Assembly (NCBI GenBank): GCA_024516155.1
Contig: JAJJXM010000030.1
Location: 372,001 to 436,000 of the forward strand
Direction of reading: 5' to 3'
DNA length: 64,000 bases
Source: Pyronema omphalodes
Lineage: Eukaryota > Ascomycota > Pezizomycetes > Pezizales > Pyronemataceae
In this document: one piece after another, positions 49,055 through 61,000 of the stretch
Numbering within the stretch: the stretch's first letter is position 1
Layout: the number at the start of each line of letters is the position of its first letter
The notes under the pieces: model-generated
Told to the model about the DNA's origin: nothing
The model's database searches: none
The model's input: only the letters and a program-made list of their open reading frames with translations
Made by a program: the position numbers and the translations under genes

Positions 49055-49375
49055 TGTCAATATGTCAATATGCCAATATGTCAATATGCCAATGTGCCAA
49101 TATGCCAATATGCCAATATGCCAATATGCCAGTATGCCAATATGCCAATATGCCAATATGCCAATATGCCAATATGCCAATATGCCAATATGCCAATATG
49201 CCAATATGCCAATATGCCAATATGCCAATATGCCAATATGCCAATATGCCAATATGCCAATATGCCAATATGCCAATATGCCAATATGCCAATATGCCAA
49301 TATGCCAATATACCAATATGCCAATATGCCAATATGCCAATATGCCAATATGCCAATATGCCAATATGCCAATGT
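49055..49375. repeat. 8-bp satellite (CAATATGC)n, about 38 units
   Basis: Nearly perfect CAATATGC units fill this stretch, with a few variants (GTCAATAT at the left edge, CAGTATGC, CAATATAC). The unit 2 equivalent near 61,590-61,625 has only four or five degenerate units. The unit is not a multiple of three, so the open frames on both strands rotate through the same short peptide and are artefacts. Confidence 0.95.
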
Positions 49376-50384
49376 GTACATGTGGAAACATAAAAATTAT
49401 TACCGCAAACAGTAGTAACTTATATGTAGTTGCTGTAGGCTTCCGATGCCGATGTATATCTATCTATTAGTATGTATCGAGTGTACGTTTAAACACAGTT
49501 TAGTTTTCGATCTTGGGTTGTTATACATACTTCTGTACATAGTGATAATAAAAGCGGTGATATCATCGCACCCCGTATCATACCTCGGTTGTACATGGCC
49601 GACCCACCATATGCCACCATACGTACGTACAGATTCCAGGTCTCTGGTGCATGCTCGCTTCGTTTCCGGCGCTTCAGCTATCCAATCATAAAAGAAAACA
49701 GGCAATAGGTAATAGTCAATAGGCAACCGTTTCCAATTTTCGAAAAAAAAAAAAAAAAGTTATTTTTGACGGTGTAGCATGTATTTCTGTACAACAGTAA
49801 GTCTGAAGTTTCAACTTTCAAGTCTATGTCTGTCAATAAGTAAAAATAAAAATAAACAAGAAAAAAGAAGAAGAAGAAATATAAATGGAATTGGAATTGG
49901 AAATAGAAATAAGCGACATGGCATGAAGCGGTTGTAAAACCGTCTGAAAACCGTTTTTAAAGGCATCGTATCTATGTATGGCATTGATATGTGTGGAATG
50001 TTGATGTTGATGCTTAAAGCTTGTCTTTTTGTCTCCTTCTGCAGTGTCATGTCGCGATCTTGTCGACGCGCCCGCTTCTGTTAATGTCTTCATTGGTGAT
50101 TTGTTGAACCAGAAAGACAGCTCACCATTCATCCTCCAGCCAGCCCGCCAGCCAGCACATCCGAGCAGACAGCCCGCCAGTCACAGGCGTGCAGAAATTC
50201 CCAGGAGTCCGTGCTGCACCCGAAATTTCTCTGCATATCAGCTAATCAATAACTTCTTCTCCCTCAACCCGATAACGTTCAGTGTTGGATAGCTAAAGAT
50301 GCGAGAACCAACTTTTTGACCGCGGACATGGCTGTGCTAGACTACGCTATATAGTCTACACTATGCTGCGATGAGATGCCTGAG

Positions 50385-50462
50385 ACTCATGTAACAGCTT
50401 ACGGTCGATCCGGTGAGCACACCTGCTGCAATTTGTGGCCCTTTTCTGAAGGGTAAGTTCAT
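50385..50462 (-). pseudogene. Truncated, frameshifted copy of DAD3 exon 1
   Basis: Read from ATG 50462 on the minus strand, the first 26 codons of DAD3 can be aligned (ATGAACT-ACCCT..., GTGCTCACCG, AAGCTGTTACATGAG). There are substitutions and a net one-base deletion before the AGCTGTTACATGAG segment. The copy stops at 50385, where it joins the end of unit 1. It retains upstream sequence related to the DAD3 promoter, including the CGCGACGCGT word near 50,730. It cannot make Dad3. Confidence 0.8.
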
Positions 50463-52133
50463 TTTGGTTTCGGTTCGTTGGATGAGGAGGTGTCCGTGGA
50501 GGGTGTTAGATGGGTAGGTTGGTGTATCGCGGGGTGTTGAGTATAGAGGCGGAGGGGGGTGTTAGATTTGCTGATTCGCTTTGGGAGCTCAATGTATTGA
50601 TTGATTATGGTTGCTGGGTTGATATAGTTGATGTACCTCGATGTGGTTGAGGTTGAATCAAGCTCGATGAAACGGAGCTAGCGCAGGCGCGTTGGAACCT
50701 GAAACTGGGAGTCGTGGAGTGCGCGGATAACGCGACGCGTTCGGCGGCGTCGTCGGGTAATATGGACGTAGGCCAAACTATGTGGCGGCCGGTTAAACTA
50801 TATATTTTGACCGGGCCAGGAGTACTATTAATATCAGCAGATGCAATGAGGAATGGGATTAGGGCTTGTTGGGATTAGAGATTATTTTTTTAGGGATTCT
50901 CAGTTTGAGAGGTAAATTCGGTGTTAAGTTGTGGATGAATAGTATGATGTGTATCCACATGAGTTGATAAATTGAGTACGGCCGGCTTGGAGTGCTGTTG
51001 GTATGATGTATCAATCATCATTAGCTAGGTTGAAGGATCGGGGAATAGAGGGGAGTGGAGGTTTCTGTATTTCGTGAACGGCTATGATTTTGCTGTTCTT
51101 GTTGCATATTCCGCCAATAATCGTCCATGGTGTTCCACTACATCTCTTGATGTGTTGTGGTAAATTTCTCTCGATTCTGCGAGATGTTTTTGTCAATGCT
51201 CATTGTCGAATCCACTGAGATTTTCCTGTTACGTGCTCAAATTCGTTGGATTCAGATATTTTTTTTTTGTTTGTTTTTGAGGTAGCATAGGGTCTCGGGG
51301 GAGTGAAGCTACATTTAGAAGGTTGAAAAATTCCGGTGCCATCCCGGAGAATCGCTGGACTTCTTTCATGGCATTGTAATGTGTATCCATATTCCACGTA
51401 ATGTTGTTCCTTGAAGTCTAATCAATATTACTATAAATGTATTGCATTGCTGTTACATTTTTAAATTTTTAGATTGAATCACCGTTACCGCCCTGTCGTG
51501 TTCTCAGTATTTTTCCATTTCCTATTCTTTCATTAGCAACGCATCCCTTGAGGTGTAATCATAGCCACGGAATTCTGTTACAAGTGCTCCGGTTATTACC
51601 AATACAGATGTAGTTAGAACGTTACAGCTCCGCCGAATCGATGACATAGAAGCATCGTCCTGCGCTTTTCTATGTTATCTCTGACTCCGAAAACCATGGC
51701 GTTGTTACAGTATCTGGATATATGTCGATGTCTATGATGTCTATCCATGAATCTTACATAGCTTATTGCTTCCATCAAGTTCAGATACCTATCAGCGCCG
51801 CATGAATCCGCTGTTGCTCCATGCCATGGTGAGTCTTTCATTACATCTCATTCCATCAACGTGCAACAAGCCTATTCCCCGCCTGAAATATCGACCGCTT
51901 GATCGACTTCAAATACCGCCTTTTTCCGGCTCCGGTATTTCCTTTGACTCCGCAATTCTCTACATTCCATCTGGCCTGTAACAACACTCCTTCCCTCCCA
52001 CAGTTTATTCTATCTCCTACGACTTTCCTCATTTAAATCTCTCAGTTTTCTGAATCCTTTCAATTTCCATCCGCTGAAACTTCCTGAATGGCACCAGTCA
52101 AACATATTCTTATTTCCCAACCGATGACTCTTA

Positions 52134-52230
52134 GGGTGCGTTTGGTTCCAACCGAAAACAATGTTTTTAGCCCGTTTTACCGGTGAAATTTGGCCAAAAA
52201 ACTTTGTTTTCGGTCGAACCAAACGCACCC
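52134..52230. mobile_element. 97-bp Harbinger-like MITE, TTA target duplication
   Basis: The ends are inverted repeats beginning GGGTGCGTTTGGTTC (15 bp perfect, then CGAAAACAA after a one-base offset). TTA flanks both sides (52131-52133 and 52231-52233). The same locus in unit 1 (GATGACTCTTATTTTTCC near 37,794) has one TTA and no insert, which proves the boundaries. Terminal sequence and the TTA duplication place it in PIF/Harbinger (Tourist-like). Its termini share GCGTTTGGTT with the 7.2-kb element. Confidence 0.92.
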
Positions 52231-55200
52231 TTATTTTTCCGTAAGTTTGTAGTTGCTCTGCCTATTTGCACTTTCCCGCTAACCTGTCAAGTCATCCATA
52301 CCAAACGCTGTATTCTCACCATCACGGTGCCGATGTGTACTTCACCCTTCACTTTTCTGGTTAGCTTGATTACCTTATTACGACTGTCTTGGACTTTTTC
52401 TGCAAATATTCGTTACTCTGGGCTATTAAATTGGTTCTTTGTGACTACAGGATATATATTGCTTCTGGACTCTACCCATTCACGACCTTGGTGCAATGAC
52501 GATTGAGAGTACTCATCAGGTGCATTGTCCCTGTACGTAACGGAACCGGAATCTGGCGCTCTTCGCTCCTCCGGTTTGGAAGACTTGCAAATAATTATTT
52601 CTCTTGTGGTTTTTCCTAAGGATACGACGACTTGAATACCTCCGAAGGCCAAACCATCCATTGATGCTGAAATATTCATTTACATACCCTTAGAGGGATG
52701 ACAAGCATACGGTGGCCTGTAAAGCCTTCTTCCGGCAATTTGAGGGTTTTATCCTTGCGGATGTTTTACCACTACACGCCCTGAAGGGATAACAAGGCAC
52801 TTGCTCCTCCGTTGACAGGGTTCGCTGTACTCAATATCAAGGACGAGACAGTCCTGGCACGAATATATCATTCAACCATAACCACAGGTTTGAAACTGCA
52901 CAGAGACAACTGTTTTAGCAGCAAGTGTAATATTATCACCACTCCTGAAAAGGGTGTACTTCTATCACGACCTGCATATTCAAAGACATAAAGCAGTCTG
53001 GGGGGCCTTCTGGGTCGCCCCTCCTTTTTGACATCCAATATTTGGAGCACAGGTGTGTTCTCAACACTTGTCTGTGCATATGTCATCACGTTTTCCGCAT
53101 CAACCTTCGAAGATACGTATTCTCTGTCGCTGTGTTGTGCTTCTCTCTGAGATGTGTAACTGTAATCGGATTTCCAGTATTGTTTGGCGCTGTATTGCAA
53201 CTTCGATCCGTGCTTGCAACACAGAACACATACAAATTCCTAGATAGCTCTTCCAAAAACCCACAGCGATCTATCTAGTTTTCTCTTGTTCTAGCGTGAA
53301 GTCGCTGCTGCTTAATCTTTGTTCGGCTCAGGAGTAGTTTTGCTCCGTGAAACTGCACTGGGTTTCGATGAAGACAGAAAGGGCAATGCCCAGCGCTATC
53401 TTTTAGAATCTTTCCTTGATTCGCTTCAAGATTTGACAATCATTTTCTAGAAGTAATAGTAATGCCGGAGGTATTTGGTGCTATCAAAAGTTCCGAGGAG
53501 CCAGCATCAGGAGGAAGCGCGCAGGATGCATATCTGATATGCTAGTTTTGGATTGTCCACCTTTGAATACCTCCGGAAGATCACAAAGAACGGCATGTAG
53601 CAATTCAAACGGTCCTTTAATTCATGAAACGTCGTCTATCATTGGCAGCGGCGAATTACCTTCAATGCAGTCGATCATTGAAGATCGCATCGTCATCAAA
53701 GAGCTGTAATTTTTCGGCTTTTTGTTCCTCTTGATGATGTTTTCTGCATTTGTTTGTTAGGTATGATACTACTGCGTGTTTTTATTATGTCATAATTTAT
53801 GTGATTATTCAATTCCATGGGGAATAGAGATGTCGTCTGCGTTGTTCTTTTCCAAGGAACACCATGTACAATGAGCGGCGTCTAAATGGCCGCTGCATTT
53901 CAAAATAAATCAAGACGATAATTTCTGTGTTCTACTTTCTCTAATAATTCTTTTCGCCCGGTCATGTGTACATTGTGTTGGTGAGGCCATCGTTCGTTCA
54001 GAATGTCTGGAAAAGCACTGACTTGTTACTTCAAACGTGATGTTTTCTTTCTTTTCTCTGGCGCGGGGGGGGGGGGGGGTATTGCTTCGACGGCTCGGAA
54101 GAAATGGCAAGTCTTGGCAGCGTCCACTCCTACATAGAACACGGGTACATAAATGCAAAATGATAAAAGTGGTGATGTCACCGCACCTTGTGCTTTTTAC
54201 CCCAACGTCTTACCTCACACGTCGCACCTAGCACCTCGGTTAAATCCGACTCGCTTAATTTCCTGTCGTTTCCGCCGGCGCTTCGGCCAACCAATGAAAA
54301 TAGAGAGACATACTGTACACCATTTTCAATCGGATCAAAATCGAAACCAAAAGTTATTTTTGTTAATGTACGACGGTATGAAGTTTAAGCGTATGCATAG
54401 AAAAAAGGGAATAAAGATAGAAATAAGCGACACGCCATCCAGCACTAACCTCGTAGCCTCCAGGCATCTCTATCTTAACGCCTTTCAACGCGGTCGGCTC
54501 TATTCCAGTGTCACCCCCTTCAATTCACCTTTTTTATATCTCGCTTTCAATTTTTCATTTGCCAAATAATCAGCCGCCAGGCTTGGGAAACCCCGCTGTG
54601 TCGGTGCTGCATCGGACGCTGTCGATTGCTGATAATCCAGGACCGATCATTGAATATAGTGTATGCAAACGTCACGGCTGGTTCCACGTTCCCCGTTTGG
54701 CCTTTGACTTCATGTTCTGAGCCCACCGTAATAATGAGTCGACTCTAGAATTTCCCGGAGTCAATCTGTATGCTCAAAGTTCCTAGGAAACATAAACATA
54801 AAGCCCCTGCCGTTTGTGCTTTCAGAATAACATCAGGGTTGTTGTTAGTGGTGTTATTGTACGATGTCCCTGGTAAGGAAGCCGCGAGGTGGTGATTGGG
54901 GTGGAAATGGAATGTAGTCCCGAAGCCGAAAATGGAGGGGGTCGGCCGTCAGCTACAGGGTGAAGCGATTTACTAGCTTTGGTTGGTAATCGTGGACAGT
55001 AAAGCACGTGCAAATTACATAACCAGTTTTGTAATGTTCACCAGAGGTTAAGACATCTCCACATAAACAATACGACATACAGAAACCAACGAAAGACCGA
55101 ATCAGCATCATGGCAATAATGATATTATACGAGCGTACCCGACTCTATCTGAGACCTCATCTTTAGGTCGACGTATATGGGAAGTAGCCGCCGCGACGCA

Positions 55201-57497
55201 GGTTTGTTAATATTCCAAAATCTCCCATTTCTCCCATAACCCCCAAGCATAAAATCGAATAGTTACTCGAGCCAGAAACGAATCCCCGTCCGATAAGTCT
55301 CAAAATTCGCGTGGTGATTCACCTCCACTATCTCGGTCCGGTGCAGAGGTGGATATATGATTGAGTCTTGTGAGATGGTAGCTTCATTTAGTTAGTGGAA
55401 CTCCATGATGTTATACCCGATCCATGCAGGTTAATGCTGTTCATCGAGGTCGCATGCGGTAGGACTTTGCGGCAGCTCTATTCGATTGTTGATGTTCTAC
55501 ACATTATTCCATGAACATTGGACATGCATCAATGGACGCAACATTTTCGGCTACGCTCAATTCCACAGGAGTTTCTAGTCAATGGTGACCGAACCGGAGT
55601 CAATGTTATTTTAACAGCAATTTGTTTTTTGTGTTTTGAGAATTTTACACTCAATGTTCTATAAGAATCATGTACACAGTTGATTATAATAATCGCAACA
55701 TATCATTATTAAACCATGTGCTGCAGGTTCTTCATGTGATGTGCGCCATGTTTGTTACAGTTCCACGAGAACTCCATTGTATCTTGTCTAATACGATACG
55801 TTTTGTTACCGTTCCACTTTTATCGTGCGCCTACATTTGTAGCAGCTCCACCTTGCGAAAACAAAAATGACATTCCATTTCTCTCTATCAATATGTTCAA
55901 GCTCTATGTCCGCCCCAAAGATTTCTTGCCGCCGACTCCCATTTAAATACAGTTCTTTCTTCCTGTCTTGACCTTATTCCTCTCCATCTCCTAACAGCAT
56001 CCGGAATCACTCGCATCTTGCCATAAAGCACCACAAAAAAACTTTGCGAACTGTATTCCTGCTAGCTCTTTTTTTATCTGTTCGAAATTACCCCTCCCCT
56101 CCGGATTTGTTTATTATTCTCTCGTAAGATGGAGCTCTCCAATTCCATGGCATCCCACTCATATGGCGTCAACAGTGTCCCAGAAGACCAACCCTCACTC
56201 ACGTGTTCATTTAATCATCTTCTATCCATATGTATGTCACCTTTTTTTTTTGTTCTCGTTCGTCAGTATAACGTTTCGACTTTTCCAGTGAGATACCTTT
56301 CACGGAACTCTCAATACAACATCTGGAACTTTTGCAACCTTTGTATTCAACCTCTTTCATTACATTTCAGTTATGGATCTGATCTGGTTATGGAAAACGA
56401 TTGATATTATATCCTCTGACTCGGTGCTGTCATCCAATCCTCGGTTTCCTTTCGATCCATTCCTATCCGTCCGTCAAAATACAAGCCGATTACACAGCAT
56501 CAAGAAAACAACAAAACCGGAGTCTTTCAACCAATATTCGGAAGATTCTGCTTGTCCTTCCGGCTGTTTCTGCAATGCAATGTTCAGAAGTATGAAAACC
56601 ATCTGTTCAATTTGACGATATCGCAGCAGCTGACAAACAGGATAGTCATCTCAGTACCCCATTTCTCAACAACACTGATGCGACGCAGCAATAAGAGACG
56701 CAATATACATTAGTGTACCGACATCGCGAATCAACGATGGCTAAGAACTGATTCACTTTATGCAACTTATGCACTGATCTCCCGGATACCTGGGTGTCAC
56801 CACCATACGCAAAGTCCTGGGTTTCTAAACACCTGCCTTCACAAACACATGAAACCATGCCCGGGCTTTCATCAGACGCTCATGAGAAAGGGAAGTACAG
56901 AGAACAACTGTGCAGCTTGATTGCTAGCTCACGGGACCGGATCGAGGGTGTGTTGTATACCAATACCAGTAGATAGAACGCCGGAGCCGTGAGCAATTGG
57001 AATTCCGTAGCCTTCCAAGCTTAACTGGAAGTAACTACGTAGTTTTGGATACCAGCGTTCAACGGAATTCATGCGTTGACAGAAGGCATATATATCCCCA
57101 GCACAGATGACTTCGCCTCCCCGGTGAACATAATGTAGAACTCCAGACATTCAATAACGGTAAGCTCTCACTCTATCCCCCCTCTCCCCACCACCACTGT
57201 GCCCATCTACCTCCCTCTACCCTCTCTCCTGTGCGCACTAATGGCATTTTTTTATTCATGCCTTCCATATATCCCAATGCCATATGATGTCACGTAGCCA
57301 GATTCATCATCTCGGTACGTGACATCATCTGCAACCGCACGCCACATATGGCCGCCTAACCTCGATGATGTCTTCAGGAATCGTCTGAGATTAGGCGGCC
57401 CTATTTTATTTATCGTCCCCAAACAATGTACAACGGTCCTAATATGAAATATAACAGAAGTACCTCACATATCTTCACGCACCACATCTAAGAACAA

Positions 57498-58075
57498 AAT
57501 GGCCAGACAACGTTCCTCCTCTGCCCCCGCTGCCGCCGTAGCCACTGCTGAAGCAGCTAAAGCTGCAAATTCCAAGGCGGCCAAAGCCGCTGCGAGAGCC
57601 CTCGAGAAAACGGAGGCCCACTGAGCCCGCACCGCCGCCCGGTCACCTCCCTCCTCCCACCCCCACCGCCACCCCTGGGGATTACGACAAAGTTCAACCA
57701 CGGCAGCCAATGGCTCACCACTGCTGAGAGCCTGGGTGCCACAAGCATACCCAAAGCGTCCGTTTTCGCAACGAATGTCTTAGGGACCATATGGCACCCT
57801 GTCTTGGCTTTCATGGGACGCTCATGAGAAAGGGGACAGACACCAGTGTGTAGCTTGCATTCTCGAGCGCTTGCAAAAGAGGGAGAGAGAGCTTCGTGCT
57901 GCGCCTCCGAGCCAGCGCGAGGCGATCTCAGAACGGAACCGCCGCATCGAACAAGCAACAGCGAGGCAAAAAGCTATTCGAGAGGACGGATTCCCTCTTT
58001 GGACGCGCGCTAAAGTCCCACCATAATCGCCCGGCTATCGAAGGGTTTTATCCTCGCGGATGTTTTCCCTGGCTG
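57498..58075 (+). pseudogene. Best-preserved member of a repeated, broken ORF family in the duplicated block
   Basis: A reading starting ATGGCCAGACAACG at 57498 gives MARQRSSSAPAAAVATAEAA, an alanine/lysine-rich helix, then is interrupted. Later frames continue with WHPVLAFMGRS and a charged helix (LQKRERELRAAPPSQREAIS), ending near PAIEGFYPRGCFPWL. Diverged relatives lie at about 45,732-46,250 and 38,280-38,560 (unit 1) and 52,700-52,790 (unit 2). Each relative ends with a CCGG...GAGG-TTTATCCT-GCGGATGTTTT segment. The function is unknown; all copies have stops or frameshifts. Confidence 0.4.
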
Positions 58076-61000
58076 TCATGGGACAAGCAGAGCCCGACAG
58101 CCCAAAAACATATTGCAATTCTGGCTGCGGCGAGATTGCAAAATGATGCTATAGCCTTTCCGGGATTGCTCGGGACTTTCATTCAGCTTTTCCTCGCGTC
58201 TAATCATTCGATTGATTGTCTCTCCTCGCTGTTGAGCCGCTCCCACCAATGCAGATTTTCTAGCTTGGGCACGAATTCGTCGGGGGAGGAGAGGGGGTTC
58301 TGCGTGTGTTTGGCTTAACGTTTATGTGTTTAACTCAAATCAACTCTGTTTTACTACTAGTGTTCAATGTCCATGCTCTCAGCCAATCCTTCCAATTTTC
58401 AATCCCCCGCTCGTGACTAGTATCAGTTCCCAAAAAATCTCTGAATGTGACCACTTTACAAATCGATAAACCAGAGATCCATCTGAGAACACCGTCAACT
58501 TGATACGATACAGAGAAAATTGGCGTGGTCTTTTCACCGAGCATCACATGCTTTACAGATAATAGCTGAACGGTTTTTTTTTTTAACTATGGGGGCGCTC
58601 ATGAGATGGGCTGGACTATGAGAATTGGGTTTTGATTTCAATCTAGATTTAGATTTATTCTACGTGGGCTTTTAGGCTTCGTTCATGTATAATTGAATGA
58701 ATAGACAAATATATTCGAAAAAGCAGGTAAAGAATTGCTTTAGTTGTTTCTGCTTTGACAGACCCCTATGATTTTTATTGGAGTGCTTTTAGCAGAAATT
58801 GGCAACAACATTGTAAGTTCGGCCACAGGTTGGAAACCTGGATATTCCGCATGGCATTTGTTCATTTTCGTTTTGCAAGTCAATGATCGCCAGTAGAACG
58901 TGGCGGCCTATAGGGTTTAACCCCTGCCACTTGTGCGACAGGGATCTACATACTGCCCCCTTGGATTATCGGAGAGTCGGTATACAATTGCACATCGGGG
59001 GAGGCCCCAGTAGTGGTTTCCTCTATTTAACGCTCATTTTCTCTCCGATGGAACTTCTGTGTTCCCTCACAATCTTGGTATTCCCCACATAGGTATCAGA
59101 GAGGAATTGAATTCCTGCACATCAGTATTCCTGCTAGTAATGGTAGCATAGCGGAGACGGTGCGTTGTTTCGTCCTGTATTTTGGGGATTCCAATTATCC
59201 CTTCGGCTGGTTCAGGAAACATTAATGTCTCGAGGAAGACTGGACCGTGGGTCGGGGCTCTGTTTTTGTCCTGTTCCGCATCAAAGGATGATATGACGGA
59301 GGGGATTTGAGAATTGACGTCATGGCCTAAATGTTATCCAACACTATTATGTAAGCTATGACTCCTTAGGAAACCGAATAGCCATTCTATATTCAAGGCT
59401 TCTTCGTGTTATGAATACTTTATTCCACAATGGAAGTAAAAACTTAAATTATCTTCACTCCTGCCGCTATTACCTATCAGTATGAAGCCATGAATGGTGG
59501 ACATCTCATCGACATCATGCTGTTGCAAACCGGGCTGTTCTGCTGTTTTTGTTGGCTTCTCACTGCGAGCTGATTTTCCATACATCAATATGGTCCTGTG
59601 AGATATGAGTTTACTGCGGAATGGGAGGGTTTCTATTGGGATTCCGTCAAGAATACCGTGTGTTTCTTGCCTGCTTGCTGGAACATGAACTGTGCACTAG
59701 ATTCATCATCCCATAAGACATGCTGATACCGTATGCATAAGCCCAATTCCCCGGAGCATTAGAAGTACCGTGATATTGCCACTTGGCTGGTTCAAGCTAC
59801 CCAAGGACATGTTTATGCTTGTTTTTTGTCGTCTGTTTTCTACCTACCTACGGATATACAACCCCTGGTCCGAGCGTGAAAGCGTCTTTCTCCTCTTGTT
59901 GTTCCTGTTATTGAGTTTTGCTGCTTACCGGAATTCCAAGCTCTTCGAGTATTTTCCGGGCCAAAAAAAAATGTTTTTGTTTTCTGTTGTTTGATCATTT
60001 GTGGCAATTCTCTCCATCCGATTGCCTTATTCTGCTATGGTTGGAATCATTCATTGTTCTCTTTCGGTTTTTGCTCCGTGTATTTCCATTCCCGGTCAAC
60101 GTATTACGACGGTGTTGATGTCAACGAAATCAGCATAACTTCCCCTGAAATACAGATTTCTTTTTTCTTAGCCTGGAGAATACCGCGAAAATATATTTTT
60201 TGGTTTCTATTGATTGATTAGTTGTGGCAATTGTCCTTCCCTCTTCATTTGATGTTTCTGTTTTGTTGTTTTTGTTTAGGGATTGGTTTATGATCGTGGC
60301 TAGGATGTTATAATTTTTGTATTTTGAGAAGATGATCCTGGATGACTGATGGTTTTGTTGTTTTGCTTCTGCTACAAAACCCAGAGATCTCAATGGCGTG
60401 TGCTGCCCCGTGTTGTAGGAACCCTACGGGGGGACTATGAGACGGCGGCTTGTGGGGAGGTTGGTGGATAGTGATGGTGGTATGGGGGTTGATGGGTGAG
60501 GAATGGATGGTGTGGGAAATGGTTGTTGGTGGCTTGTTTGATAGGGAGTTGGATGTGGTTTCGGGGAGTTGTGATGGAGTAATTCACTAGGTGTTGTGAA
60601 GGGAGTATTTTCGCGGTGCTGTGACTGCATGAGTGATAGATTATGATCATTACAAGGGTCTTGTTTGTGATGTATGATACATGTGAATTGTGGATGGCAA
60701 GCAAAAGGAATAAGTTAAGTAACAGCATTACTGTATGCGATGATTGCGAATTATGTGGTAATAGTTCTGTATAGTACCAAAAAATAATGATGAACACTTT
60801 CTCAATCGTTCATAACTTCATATGCTTGTAAAGACTCCAAATTGATACGAGAGTGTATATCATTTCTAAACAGTCCTGGGGGAATCCATTACCTACACCT
60901 GAATCCTGCCTGTATATTCATTCACCTAAAAAAATAATATAAACAATTACATCATTATCCAAACAAACCGATTGATCTTTAAAATCCTGTTGCTGGAACA

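Larger units (their letters stand above)
35836..50384. repeat. Segmental tandem duplication, unit 1 (about 14.5 kb)
   Basis: Unit 1 begins within DAD3 exon 1 (ACTCATGTAACAGCT at 35836) and ends with GATGCCTGAG at 50384, where unit 2 starts with the same ACTCATGTAACAGCT. Homologous order is preserved against unit 2. For example, 37,480-38,110 pairs with 51,790-52,550, 41,640-42,955 with 54,150-55,483, 43,923-45,060 with 55,483-56,690, 46,510-48,300 with 59,080-60,860, and 48,480-50,384 with 61,000-62,556. Identity by eye is about 85-93 percent in alignable parts, with many indels. Apart from DAD3 exon 1 there is no long ORF; all frames are short and broken. Confidence 0.88.

Noticed and set aside
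49010..49470. ORFs of 90-144 aa on both strands with ICQYANMP / LAYWHIGI repeats; also considered as a CRISPR-like array
   Set aside because: The 8-bp satellite produces the frames. There are no spacers, so it is not a CRISPR array, and the host is a fungus.
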